Shown here: positions 27,795 through 37,238 of the stretch, in pieces
Layout of the letters: each line of letters begins with the position of its first letter
How positions within the stretch are numbered: the stretch's first letter is position 1
Assembly: GCA_011053195.1 (NCBI GenBank)
Contig: DRKT01000175.1
Location: 1-39,471, forward strand
DNA: 39,471 nt
Reading direction: 5' to 3'
Origin: Phycisphaerales bacterium
GTDB lineage: Bacteria; Planctomycetota; Phycisphaerae; Phycisphaerales; UBA1924
Position numbers and translations under genes: made by a program
Notes under the pieces: model-generated
Databases searched by the model: none
What the model was told of the DNA's origin: nothing
Seen by the model: only the letters and a program-made list of their open reading frames with translations

Positions 27795-28415
27795 TTATTT
27801 GCGTGTGTAGGTGATGGTGCCCGATTTTTTCCATGAGCCGTCGTCGAGCTGCTCGTAGAAGGTGTCCTGGGACATGTTGTCGTTCTCGAAGACGGAGACG
27901 ATTTTCATGGTTCCGCCGTGGCCGTTCGGACCGACGGTGATGAATTGGTCGCCGTCGATCTCGCTGGAGTTGGAGATGATGGCGGTTGACATGGAGTCCA
28001 TCCAGACGCTGACGTACTGCTGTTTGTAGTTGTCGTAGCCGTTGTATGAGATGCCGTGGAACGGGGCGCCCATGAAGTCGGGCATGTCGAAGTTGGATCG
28101 GACGAATCGGCCGTCGAGGACCCACTCGGCGGTCATGGTGCCGTCGCCCGCCATGACGGAGCCATCGGGGCCGTAGAACTCGACGTGGGCGTTCCAGTCG
28201 CCGACCAGGTTGTCGAGGTATTTGTGGTGCTCGCCGGGCTGGCCGAGCTTCATGATCTCCATCATCTCGTTCTGGTATTCGCTCATGGAATCCTGCATGG
28301 CGTCGGATTCCGGCTGGATGGCGTCGCTCCGGCTGAGCGAGGCTTGGATCAGCATTCCGCCGGCGAGGCCGGCGGCGAGCACGATGGACATTTTCGACTG
28401 CGCACAACAACTCAT
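27795..28415 (-). CDS. DUF1579 family protein, exported
   Basis: Signal peptide plus 'EHHKYLDNLVGDWNAHVEFYGPDGS...GRFVRSNF...GISYNGYDNYKQQYVSVWMDSMST'; paralogous to the adjacent gene. Confidence 0.82.
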   Translation of the reverse strand: MSCCAQSKMSIVLAAGLAGGMLIQASLSRSDAIQPESDAMQDSMSEYQNEMMEIMKLGQPGEHHKYLDNLVGDWNAHVEFYGPDGSVMAGDGTMTAEWVLDGRFVRSNFDMPDFMGAPFHGISYNGYDNYKQQYVSVWMDSMSTAIISNSSEIDGDQFITVGPNGHGGTMKIVSVFENDNMSQDTFYEQLDDGSWKKSGTITYTRK

Positions 28416-28535
28416 GTGAAACTCCTTCGTTCTTCTTCTTTGAACCAGTGTTCCCCGCCGCGCCCGTCTGACGCATCCACCACCAGGCGAGGGTTTCTCC
28501 GGGCGAGTCTACCGACATCCACGTCCGAGCGTTGC

Positions 28536-29723
28536 TCAAATGTCTGGCTTGATCGGTATTCGTTCGATAATTTTGAGCCCGAACGCCTCGATTTGGGGAT
28601 ATGCCGTTGCAGAATTACTGAGAATTTTCAAGTTGGAGAGCCCGAGTTCGCGCAGGATCTGGCTTCCGACGCCGTACTCGAGCATCTGGGGTGAGACGGA
28701 CTGGCGCGGGGTGTCGTTCTCGTTGTGGTCGAAGGGCTTGAGCAGTCGTTGTCCGAGGTCGTCGCCGACGCCGGAGGGTCTGAGGTAGACGATGGCGCCT
28801 CGGCCGGCGTTTTGGATGGCGCGCATGGAGTGTCTGAGCAGGGTGCCGGTGGGTTGGGCCTGTGGGTCGGTCGTTGCGTGGAAGATGTCGCCGAGCAGAT
28901 CGCGTCGGTGGACGCGGACGAGCGTGGGCTCATCCGTCTGGATGACGTGGCCGGCGTCGTCGAGGGCGCCGATGCCGCCGACGGTCAGGGCCAGGTGCGG
29001 GAGCTGATCGACCATGGACCGGAATGCGATGAGGTTGAAGGCGCCTTCGGGCGTGAGGATTTCGGAACCGGCGAGTGGTTCGAGCCTCTGGACGATCGGT
29101 GAGCGGGCGAGCCGGTGCTCGATGATCTGCTTGACGGAGCACATTTTGAGGTTGTGTTCTTTGATGAAGTCGGTGAGTTGGGGGAGTCTGGCCATGGAGC
29201 CGTCGGGGTTGCAGATCTCGATCCCGACGGCCGCGGGGGTGAGCCCGGCGAGTTTGCAGAGGTCGACGGAGCCCTCGGTCTGTCCGATTCGGACGAGGAC
29301 GCCGCCGTCGCGGGCGCGGAGCGGGTTGATGTGTCCGGGCCGGACGAAGTCGTCGCCGGTGGAAGCGGGGTCGAGGGCGAGTTTGATCGTTTTGGCGCGT
29401 TCCTGAGCGGAGACGCCGGTGGTGAAGCCGTGCTTGGGGTGGCCGTCGATGGAGACGGTCAGCGGCGTGCCGCGGACGGAGGTATTGATGGCGGTTTGGG
29501 GGTGGAGGTCGAGCCGGTCGCAGTCGGCCTCGGTGAGGGAGAGGAAGAGGTAGCCCCCGGCCTGTCGGACCATGAATGTGATGGCCTCGGGTGTGATGAA
29601 CTCGGCAGCCATGACGAGGTCGCCCTCGTTCTCGCGGTCTTCATCGTCGGTGAGGACGATGATCCGGCCTGCTCGGAGCTCGTCGAGGATCTCTTCGATG
29701 GGGCTGAACGGGGAAGTATTCAT
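28536..29723 (-). CDS. ribB: 3,4-dihydroxy-2-butanone-4-phosphate synthase with degenerate GTP cyclohydrolase II-like C-terminal domain
   Basis: DHBP synthase motifs 'IIVLTDDEDRENEGDLVMAAEFITPEAITFMVRQAGG', 'RARDGGVLVRIGQTEGSVDLCKLAGL', 'ICNPDGSMAR'. The C-terminal domain lacks the GCHII Cys zinc motif. Confidence 0.9.
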   Translation of the reverse strand: MNTSPFSPIEEILDELRAGRIIVLTDDEDRENEGDLVMAAEFITPEAITFMVRQAGGYLFLSLTEADCDRLDLHPQTAINTSVRGTPLTVSIDGHPKHGFTTGVSAQERAKTIKLALDPASTGDDFVRPGHINPLRARDGGVLVRIGQTEGSVDLCKLAGLTPAAVGIEICNPDGSMARLPQLTDFIKEHNLKMCSVKQIIEHRLARSPIVQRLEPLAGSEILTPEGAFNLIAFRSMVDQLPHLALTVGGIGALDDAGHVIQTDEPTLVRVHRRDLLGDIFHATTDPQAQPTGTLLRHSMRAIQNAGRGAIVYLRPSGVGDDLGQRLLKPFDHNENDTPRQSVSPQMLEYGVGSQILRELGLSNLKILSNSATAYPQIEAFGLKIIERIPIKPDI

Positions 29724-29771
29724 CGGCGATGGTAGCTGTCGGCAGGGGGGCGGGTGCTCTATGATCCGGGC

Positions 29772-30692
29772 ATGAATCCACGAATGACAATCGTTGCGGG
29801 TGTGATGGCTCTGTCGCTGGTGCCGGGTGCGGGCGCCCAATCGGGTTCGGCCCCCGCCCAGCCCGAGTCCCAGCCCGAGTCCCAGCCTGAGTCTCAGCCC
29901 GGGGCGGCCTCTCCCGCCCAGCCGGGTGCGGAGGCGCCACCGGTCGGCAAGCCCAAGAACAACACGATCGACTGGGGTCCAAGGCCGGGAATCTGGCGCG
30001 GCGAGATCGAGCTGCCCGGGGGCAAGCCCTTGTCGTTCAACTTTGTGGTTGCGTTCGATCGTGACGATGAGAAGAACCCGTTGTGGCACGTCGAGCTGCG
30101 CAACGGGACCGAGGTTGTGCCGGTGGAGTTCATCAACACGCACCCGTCGCTGACGATGGCCTTTTCGGGAACGGAGGCGAGGATCGAGGCGACCGTGGGG
30201 GGCACGAACACGGACATGAGCGGCGAATACATCTATACCAACACCAATGAGCAGGGCGAAGCGGTGGAGTTTCGCCTGCCCTTCCACGCCGACAACGATG
30301 ATCCCCGGCGTTTTGCGCCGGTGACGGGCGATGTTGAGATCGAACTCGTACCGGATTGGCTGGTGACGTTTGATGATCGTCCCTCGCCGGCGATGGGGCA
30401 CTTCGTCGTGCTGCCGGACGGGATCAACGTGTACGGCTCGGTGCGGTCGCCTGGGTTTGTGGACGAGCCGCTGGTCGGGACGTTCGAGCACGGTCGGCTT
30501 CGGTTGTCGCGCTTTACGGGAGCCGAGGGCGTGCTGTACGACGGGACGATCGAGCCGGACGGCACACTGATCGGGACGTACCGCACCCTGGCGCACCACG
30601 GCGAGGGCTTCTCGGCGACGCCGGTCGAAGATGGACAGTGGCCTGAGGGGTTGGTTCAGCAGATGGAGTCGTCGCCGAAGGGGCGTGAGTAG
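29772..30692 (+). CDS. Exported hypothetical protein with PESQ repeats
   Basis: Signal peptide 'MNPRMTIVAGVMALSLVPGAGAQ'; Pro/Gln/Ser-rich linker; beta-rich body. Alternative upstream start at 29754. Confidence 0.72.
   Translation: MNPRMTIVAGVMALSLVPGAGAQSGSAPAQPESQPESQPESQPGAASPAQPGAEAPPVGKPKNNTIDWGPRPGIWRGEIELPGGKPLSFNFVVAFDRDDEKNPLWHVELRNGTEVVPVEFINTHPSLTMAFSGTEARIEATVGGTNTDMSGEYIYTNTNEQGEAVEFRLPFHADNDDPRRFAPVTGDVEIELVPDWLVTFDDRPSPAMGHFVVLPDGINVYGSVRSPGFVDEPLVGTFEHGRLRLSRFTGAEGVLYDGTIEPDGTLIGTYRTLAHHGEGFSATPVEDGQWPEGLVQQMESSPKGRE
29859..29897 (+). repeat. Three 12-bp tandem units (cagcccgagtcc x2, cagcctgagtct)
   Basis: Read directly; encodes QPES repeats. Confidence 0.8.
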
Positions 30693-31057
30693 TGGGGCGC
30701 TACGAGGAGTTCCGGGCGTTTCGAGAGAGGCTGAACGAACGGGTGCTCTCGAACGAGCCGGGGCGGGCCGGCGCGACGCTGGTGACCCGTCGTTTTTTCA
30801 ACCTCGACACCAAGGCGTACGACGCGGGGGCGATCGATGCCAAGACCAAGGAACTGCTCGGTCTGGTCGCGTCGATGGTGCTCCGGTGCGATGACTGCAT
30901 CGCCTACCACATCGACCAGTCGTGCGCGCACGGGGCGAGCGATGAGGAGCTTTTCGAGACGTTCGATATCGCGCTGATTGTCGGCGGTTCGATCGTGATT
31001 CCGCACCTCCGGCGGGCGGTTGAGTTTCTCGATGAGTGCCGGGCGGCTCGGGGTTGA
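30692..31057 (+). CDS. Carboxymuconolactone decarboxylase/AhpD-like protein
   Basis: 'DAKTKELLGLVASMVLRCDDCIAYHIDQSCAHGASDEELFETFDIALIVGGS' with CxxC; GTG start. Confidence 0.87.
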   Translation: MGRYEEFRAFRERLNERVLSNEPGRAGATLVTRRFFNLDTKAYDAGAIDAKTKELLGLVASMVLRCDDCIAYHIDQSCAHGASDEELFETFDIALIVGGSIVIPHLRRAVEFLDECRAARG

Positions 31058-31078
31058 GGGTAATGGTGGAGGCGCAGT

Positions 31079-32353
31079 GTGTCGAAGCCTTCCGGCCGGA
31101 AATCTGAATCCTCGGCACGCGAGCGCGCGGTGGGTGTGGTTCGGGCATTGCGGGATGCCGGGCACGAGGCGATGTTCGCGGGCGGCTGCGTGCGGGATGA
31201 GTTGCTCGGGCTGCATCCGACGGATTACGACGTGGCGACCGACGCGACGCCGGAGCGGGTCGGGTCGATTTTCCGATCGACAGCGCATGTCGGGGCGCAC
31301 TTCGGTGTGGTGCTTGTGCGCTTCGGCCCAGGAGAATCGGTGGAGGTGGCGACGTTCCGGCGAGATGGGCCGTATTCGGACCGTCGGCGTCCGGACGAGG
31401 TGACGTTCGCCGATGCCGAGGCCGATGCGCACCGCCGGGACTTCACGATCAATGCGCTGTTTCTCGATCCTCTGGCGTCGGCGGATGGTCAGGATATCCG
31501 CGGGCATGTCGTGGATTATGTGGGCGGTCTGGCGGACCTGCGAGCCGGGATTGTGCGCGCGGTCGGCAAGGCACATGACCGGTTCAGTGAGGACCATCTG
31601 CGCGTGCTGCGCGCGGTGCGGTTTGCCGCGAGGCTTGGGTTTGAGATTGAGCAGGAAACCTCGGCGGCGATCCGGGGCGATGCGGCCGGGCTGGTCGGGG
31701 TCAGCCGGGAGCGGATCGGTCAGGAGGTGTGCCGGATGATGGAGGCCCCGTCTCGCGCGGTCGCGGCCGGTCTTCTTGATGCGCACGGGCTGGATGTGCC
31801 TGTTCTTGGAAAATCTGGCAAGAGTGAATATACACGGCTGGCCGGGATCTCCGGTGATGCGGGGGTTGATGTGGCGCTGGCGGCGTGGCTGATCGACCGC
31901 GAGGGCCTCGGGGCGTCGGCGCTGACGCTCCGCCGGTCGCTGTGCCTGTCCAACGCGGTGTACCGCTCGGTCGAATCGATCCTGGCCGGCGTGCCCCGGC
32001 TCCGGCATGACTGGGAGAACCTGGGCATCGCCGATCAGAAAAGGCTGGCTTCGTCGGACTGGTTCGCCAAGGCGGTGATGATCCTTCGAGCCGAGCGTCC
32101 GGAGCAGGCCCGAGCCATCGAGACGAGGGTCCGGGAACTGGAATCGACCCCGGGCGGGTTGCACCCACCCCCCTTGCTTGAGGGGGATCGGTTGATCGGG
32201 TTGGGCTACCGGGCCGGGCCGGCGTTCGGGACGGTGCTCCGGGCGGTGTACGACGCCCAGTTGGCGGGTGAGATCACCGATTCCAGCGAGGCAGAGGCCC
32301 TGGCTCGGCGACTCATGGAGAGATTGGAACCGGAAGGCCGCCGGGGCGTCTAA
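31079..32353 (+). CDS. cca: CCA tRNA nucleotidyltransferase/poly(A) polymerase family protein
   Basis: 'EAMFAGGCVRDELLGLHPTDYDVATDATPERV', 'RRDFTINALFLDPL', 'DHLRVLRAVRFAARLGFEIE'; GTG start. Confidence 0.88.
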   Translation: MSKPSGRKSESSARERAVGVVRALRDAGHEAMFAGGCVRDELLGLHPTDYDVATDATPERVGSIFRSTAHVGAHFGVVLVRFGPGESVEVATFRRDGPYSDRRRPDEVTFADAEADAHRRDFTINALFLDPLASADGQDIRGHVVDYVGGLADLRAGIVRAVGKAHDRFSEDHLRVLRAVRFAARLGFEIEQETSAAIRGDAAGLVGVSRERIGQEVCRMMEAPSRAVAAGLLDAHGLDVPVLGKSGKSEYTRLAGISGDAGVDVALAAWLIDREGLGASALTLRRSLCLSNAVYRSVESILAGVPRLRHDWENLGIADQKRLASSDWFAKAVMILRAERPEQARAIETRVRELESTPGGLHPPPLLEGDRLIGLGYRAGPAFGTVLRAVYDAQLAGEITDSSEAEALARRLMERLEPEGRRGV

Positions 32354-32545
32354 AGAGGAGTGGCCCGGGGTTCGTGTTCGGCAACCGGTCAGAAGATCGG
32401 TATTTGTGTGGGTTCTGGGACATGTGGCCGGCTTCATCTGGTAGAATGGAGCGGAGAAAATGGGAGTGGTGGTGCGTCGTCCGGTGATTGGCGGCGTATA
32501 TGCATTGATGCCGGTGCGCCCTGATGGCAGCCCGCGTGAGGAACA

Positions 32546-34075
32546 ATGATGATGCGACAGAATCAGCGGAGCCGGTTCTTGCCGGTGCGACTTTCGGCGG
32601 CTCTTGTATGCGCAGCCGGTCTTGTGATGGGCTCGGCCCAGGCGGCGGAGTTTTCAACCGGAATCGAATGCGCGATCGCCGAGGGCCCGACGCACGAGAT
32701 CCTGCTGACCAACGGGCAGACCGTCAAGGTCTCGATCGTCAAGGAATCGCCGAGGGAGGTCGAGGTGATGGTCTACGTCGGCAACCTCTCGGCGCCGCGG
32801 ACGTACCAGCGCTCGGAGATCATCTCAATTACGGAGCTCTCGCACAGCCCGTCGGCGGAAGATGACGGGGCGGAGGCTTCGGATGAGTCGGCGGTCACGA
32901 TGACGCGGGTGTCGAGCTCTGACGCGGACATCCCGGCCGATGCGGTCAAGGTCTTTGTGATCGAGCTGAAGGGGAAGTTCGGGTTTGATGTTTCGGTGAC
33001 GCCCGTGCGCAAGGCGATGGACCGCGCCCGCGAGCTCGGCGCGGATGTCGTGATTGTCAAGTGCAACAACGACTGGAAGACGCTCGAGGGGTTCACCGAC
33101 GAGAAGACGGACGACGAGGGCAAGTTCGAGGAGTATCGCTTTGCCGAGGCCATCGCGCCGGTGTTCACGACGGACACGATCACGAAGTGGGAGAAGGAGC
33201 CACAGGTCGTGTTCTGGGTTGAGCGGGCGATGAGCGGCATGGCGTTCCTGCCGATGGTCAAGCCCGACATCTACTTCACGAGTGATGGCCGAATGGGCGG
33301 CGTGGGGGATCTCGACAGCCTGTTCGACGGCGTGGGCGATGAGGTTGTGCGCGACAAGCAGAAGTCGCTCCGGCTCGGGCATGTCGAGGGCATGGCGATC
33401 GAGGGCGGGCACGATCCGAAACTGATCCGTGCGATGACGAGGAAGAGCTATGTGCTGAGCTATCGGATCGTCGGCGGCGAGCCGGAGTATCTCGAGGGCG
33501 AGGCGCCGGGTTGGGAGCTGCTGACCGATGATGGCAAAGATGAGAACGCCGACACGGATCGGGACCTGGTCCGCGGGCTGGGCAACGATGCGCTGACATT
33601 CACCGCGGATCTGGCCAAGAAGCTCGGGGTTTCCAAGGGGACCGCCGACACGTTGGATGATCTGCTCTTCGAGATGGGCATCGACGATCGCGCCTACATC
33701 CTCGACGACAGCGACGAGGACGGGCTCTCCGACAAGGGCCAGCGGGAGCTGGAGGACTGGTCGCAGGGCATCGCGCGGGCGCAGCAGAAACTGCGCCGGC
33801 TCCAGTTCGACATTGCCAATGTCGAGGTCCGCCCGCAGCGCAACGACCCCGACGGCTCCAAGGCGCGCAACAGCGCCCGGGGCAAGCGGCTCCGTCTGAT
33901 CAATGAGGCCATCGGGTTGCTCAACCGGTACGGCGAGGTGCTCGACCCTGGTGAACAGCTCCGTGTTCAGCTCGAGCTCCAGAAACAGCAGATCGAGAAC
34001 GAGAAAAGGTTGGAGCGCACCCGTCGTGGTGGCGGAGGCCGGCGGGGGCGCAGCGGTGGCGGCGGTGGCGGCTGA
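32546..34075 (+). CDS. Exported ClpP/crotonase-fold protein, NfeD/S49-like, with Gly/Arg-rich C-terminus
   Basis: Signal peptide; small beta domain 'LTNGQTVKVSIVKESPREVEVMVYVG'; ClpP-like region 'KVFVIELKGKFGFDVSVTPVRKAMDRARELGADVVIVKCN'; ends GGGGRRGRSGGGGGG. Confidence 0.65.
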   Translation: MMMRQNQRSRFLPVRLSAALVCAAGLVMGSAQAAEFSTGIECAIAEGPTHEILLTNGQTVKVSIVKESPREVEVMVYVGNLSAPRTYQRSEIISITELSHSPSAEDDGAEASDESAVTMTRVSSSDADIPADAVKVFVIELKGKFGFDVSVTPVRKAMDRARELGADVVIVKCNNDWKTLEGFTDEKTDDEGKFEEYRFAEAIAPVFTTDTITKWEKEPQVVFWVERAMSGMAFLPMVKPDIYFTSDGRMGGVGDLDSLFDGVGDEVVRDKQKSLRLGHVEGMAIEGGHDPKLIRAMTRKSYVLSYRIVGGEPEYLEGEAPGWELLTDDGKDENADTDRDLVRGLGNDALTFTADLAKKLGVSKGTADTLDDLLFEMGIDDRAYILDDSDEDGLSDKGQRELEDWSQGIARAQQKLRRLQFDIANVEVRPQRNDPDGSKARNSARGKRLRLINEAIGLLNRYGEVLDPGEQLRVQLELQKQQIENEKRLERTRRGGGGRRGRSGGGGGG

Positions 34076-34119
34076 GCGCACGGAAACAGACGGGTCACAG
34101 GATTGAGTGAGGATTGGAT

Positions 34120-35370
34120 ATGAAATTGAAATCGTATATCACATTGGCGTTGCTGACGCTGCTCATGGTGTTCACGGCGCTGCCGAGTCTGGCGGCGACA
34201 TTCGAGCCCAAACCGGACACGGTGAAACTCAAGGACGGCCGAGAGCTGCATGGCACGATCGTCAAGGAGAAGGATGGATACATCTGGATCGACCTTGGAG
34301 TGGGCAATCCGATGTTCCTCTCGCCGGACAAGATCGAGGAGATCATCCGCGAGTCGGACACACCGATTCCCACGGAGGTGGTGAAGGATGATGACAAGGG
34401 CGATCAGGCGTGGGAGCGCGTGCCGGGCGTGACGCGGGCCGCGGTGATCACGGCCGAGGGGATGGTCGGGATGCAGATGGCGGCCAAGCCGCTGCACGAG
34501 GCTGTCGAGCTGCTCAAAGAGGAGGGCATCGACCTTGTCGTCTTCAAGGTCAACTCGGGTGGCGGGTATCTGATCGAAATCCAGCAGATCTCGGATGTTC
34601 TGGAAAATGAGTTCAAGCCGAACTTCCGGACCATCGCCTGGATCGACAGCGCGATTTCGGCAGCGGCGATGTCGACGCTGACGCTTGACAACATCTATTT
34701 CATGCCGAGGGGCAATTTCGGGGCCGCCACGGGCTGGTCGGGCAATCTCGTCGCGGTCAAGGGCCGGGCGCTTGAGGATGTCTACTACAAGATGGAGAAG
34801 ATCTCCCGGCGCGGGCATCATCCTCCCGAGGTCATCAAGGCGATGCAGCACAACAAGGAGTTGTCCTATGACGTTGACGAGGAGACGGGTGAGGTGAAGT
34901 TCTACCAGAACCTTTCGGGTGAGTACATCCTCAACGACGGGACGGACATCCTGACGTTCAACTCGCAGTCGGCACAGGCGTGCGGGTTCAGCGCCGGTAC
35001 CGCGGGGACGCTTGAAGAACTGACCGCGCTGCTCGAGCCGAGCATCGGTGAGATCGAGTGGGTCGGTGAAAAGGTGTCGGGCGTGCCGTACCCGGTGTGC
35101 AAGGCCGAGCAGCACCAGCTCGATTGGCGCAAAGAGGTCGATTTTCAGGAGAAGCGTTTCGGCGAGATCCGGGCGAAGTACATGATGGAGATCCAGAACG
35201 CGCAGAGTGTGGATGTCGCCAGCCGGGGCGGGTTCCTGCGTCGGGCCGAGGGGTATCTGGCTCGCATCAAGCAGATGGTCAAGATCAACCCGAACTTCGG
35301 GCTGTTCCAGGCGCCGAAGGAGTGGATCCTTCAGCAGGAGGAACTGATCCGGGAGCTCCGCCGGCGTTGA
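34120..35370 (+). CDS. Exported NfeD-like ClpP-fold serine protease-related protein
   Basis: 'RAAVITAEGMVGMQMAAKPLHEAVELLKEEGIDLVVFKVNSGGGYLIEIQQISDVL...IAWIDSAISAAAMSTLTLDNIYFMPRGNFGAATG' matches NfeD/SppA-like architecture. Confidence 0.78.
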   Translation: MKLKSYITLALLTLLMVFTALPSLAATFEPKPDTVKLKDGRELHGTIVKEKDGYIWIDLGVGNPMFLSPDKIEEIIRESDTPIPTEVVKDDDKGDQAWERVPGVTRAAVITAEGMVGMQMAAKPLHEAVELLKEEGIDLVVFKVNSGGGYLIEIQQISDVLENEFKPNFRTIAWIDSAISAAAMSTLTLDNIYFMPRGNFGAATGWSGNLVAVKGRALEDVYYKMEKISRRGHHPPEVIKAMQHNKELSYDVDEETGEVKFYQNLSGEYILNDGTDILTFNSQSAQACGFSAGTAGTLEELTALLEPSIGEIEWVGEKVSGVPYPVCKAEQHQLDWRKEVDFQEKRFGEIRAKYMMEIQNAQSVDVASRGGFLRRAEGYLARIKQMVKINPNFGLFQAPKEWILQQEELIRELRRR

Positions 35371-35391
35371 TGTTTCGATGACTCGATCCTT

Positions 35392-35426
35392 CACCGGCCG
35401 GGGCCGATTGCCCGGCCGGTGTTTTT
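35392..35426 (+). terminator. Rho-independent terminator
   Basis: 11-bp perfect stem caccggccggg/cccggccggtg, 8-nt loop, followed by TTTTT; just after the stop at 35370. Confidence 0.88.
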
Positions 35427-35466
35427 GTGCGCATATGATGCCGGGCGCAACGAAAGGAACCCCACG

Positions 35467-37221
35467 ATGCCGACCGTTCCAACCGACTTTGTCCCGGCCG
35501 ATATTGATGCGACGGACTTTGCCCAGCTTGAACCTCTGTTTCAGGAGTTGCTCGATCGGGAGATCGGGTCGGCCTCGGAGCTTGAGCATTGGCTTGTGGA
35601 CCGGAGCGAGCTTGAGGCGGCGTTCTCCGAGGCGCAGGCGCTGCTGTTTATCGCGATGACGTGCAATACGGATGATGCGTCGGCATCGAAGGCGTATGAG
35701 TCGTTTGTTGAGAATGTGCCGCCGAAGGTGAAGCCTCTGGTGTTCAGGCTTGACCGGAAACAAAAGGAACTCGCCGAGCGGTTCGCGCTCGATGAGCACC
35801 GCTACGGCGTGCTGAACCGGGACACCGCGGCCAATGTGGATCTCTTTCGCAAGGAGAATGTGCCGATCGAGACGGCGCTCTCGAAGCTCGTGCAGAAATA
35901 TGACACGCTCTGCGGCGCGATGACGGTCGAGTTTGACGGGCAGGAGCGGACGCTGCCACAGATGGGCGTGTATCAGGAGTCGACGGACCGGCCGGTGCGC
36001 GAGCGGGCGTGGCGTGCGGTGGCGTCGCGTCGGCTTCAGGACGCCGAGGCGATCAACGAGATCTACGACGAGATGATCCGTCGGCGCGATGAGTTGGCGC
36101 GCAATGCGGGCTTTGACAATTTTACGGGCTACACGTTCAAGGCGATGCACCGCTTCGACTACTCACCGAAGGAGTGCTTCGACTTTCACGAGGCGTGCGA
36201 GAAGATCGTCGTGCCGTTTGCGAGAAGGCTTGACGAGCAGCGTCGCGAGCGTTTGGGGGTTGAAGTGCTCAGGCCTTGGGATATGGCTGTGGATGAGCGC
36301 GGTCGTCCGCCGCTCAGGCCGTTTGACGGGGGTGCCGATCTGATCTCGAAGACACGGGCGGCGTTCTCGGCGCTGGACCCGAGGCTTTCGGCGATGTTTG
36401 AGCGACTCGGCGACGGTTCGGGCCGAGTTACCCCGGACAACGCGATGGATCCACCGTCGCTGGATCTTGACAGCCGAAAGGGTAAGGCGCCGGGCGGGTA
36501 TCAGTACATGCGGGATCGTTCACGGATGCCGTTTATTTTTATGAATGCCGCCGGATTGCATCGTGATCTGGAGACGATGGTGCACGAGGCGGGCCATGCC
36601 TTTCACAGCATGCTGTGTGTCGATGAGCCGCTGGTGCATTACCGCGAGAGCCCGATCGAGTTCGCCGAGGTGGCGAGTATGTCGATGGAGTTGCTGACGA
36701 TGCGGCAATGGGGCGAGAAGGATTCGTTCTATGGGTCCAGCCCGGAGGATCATGCCCGGGCGATGCGCATCCAACTCGAGACATCCATCACGTTCCTGCC
36801 CTGGATGGCGACGATCGATGCGTTCCAGCACTGGGTGTATGCCAATGCGAACCACACGCGGGATGAGCGCACCGCGCAGTGGCTCGAGCTCGACGAGCGG
36901 TTCGGCAAGGGGTTCAGTTGGGAGGGGCTCGATGCCGAGCGGGCGCACAGCTGGCAGCGTCAGGGGCATCTTTTCGGGCATCCGTTTTACTACATCGAAT
37001 ACGGGATCGCGCAGTTGGGTTCGCTCCAGCTCTGGATTCGTTCGCTGGACGAGGGGCCGGCGGTGGCGATCGACGCGTACATGGATGCGTTGAGGCTCGG
37101 CGGGAGTCGGCCGCTGCCGGAACTCTTCGCAGCGGCCGGTCTGGAGTTTGATTTCGGGCCGGCGATCGTCGAACGGCTTGTCTCTCGTGTGGAAGATGAA
37201 CTCTCCAAGCTGCCCGATTGA
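35467..37221 (+). CDS. M3-family oligoendopeptidase F-like metallopeptidase
   Basis: 'MVHEAGHAFHSMLC' HExxH with downstream Glu 'ESPIEFAEVASMSMELL'; 'HPFYYIEYGIAQLGSLQLW'. Confidence 0.92.
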   Translation: MPTVPTDFVPADIDATDFAQLEPLFQELLDREIGSASELEHWLVDRSELEAAFSEAQALLFIAMTCNTDDASASKAYESFVENVPPKVKPLVFRLDRKQKELAERFALDEHRYGVLNRDTAANVDLFRKENVPIETALSKLVQKYDTLCGAMTVEFDGQERTLPQMGVYQESTDRPVRERAWRAVASRRLQDAEAINEIYDEMIRRRDELARNAGFDNFTGYTFKAMHRFDYSPKECFDFHEACEKIVVPFARRLDEQRRERLGVEVLRPWDMAVDERGRPPLRPFDGGADLISKTRAAFSALDPRLSAMFERLGDGSGRVTPDNAMDPPSLDLDSRKGKAPGGYQYMRDRSRMPFIFMNAAGLHRDLETMVHEAGHAFHSMLCVDEPLVHYRESPIEFAEVASMSMELLTMRQWGEKDSFYGSSPEDHARAMRIQLETSITFLPWMATIDAFQHWVYANANHTRDERTAQWLELDERFGKGFSWEGLDAERAHSWQRQGHLFGHPFYYIEYGIAQLGSLQLWIRSLDEGPAVAIDAYMDALRLGGSRPLPELFAAAGLEFDFGPAIVERLVSRVEDELSKLPD

Positions 37222-37238
37222 TCAGATGAGGTGATTCG

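Noticed and set aside
30656-32437. 593-aa minus-strand ORF antisense to the CMD and cca genes
   Set aside because: Compositionally spurious; the sense genes have strong family motifs.
32417-32447. Possible sigma70-like promoter (GGGACA ... TAGAAT) before the 32546 gene
   Set aside because: Spacing is 19 nt and the -35 is weak; not reliable without TSS data.
33967-36150. 727-aa minus-strand ORF spanning three plus-strand genes
   Set aside because: Antisense artefact of GC-rich codon usage; it crosses a clear terminator and gene boundaries.
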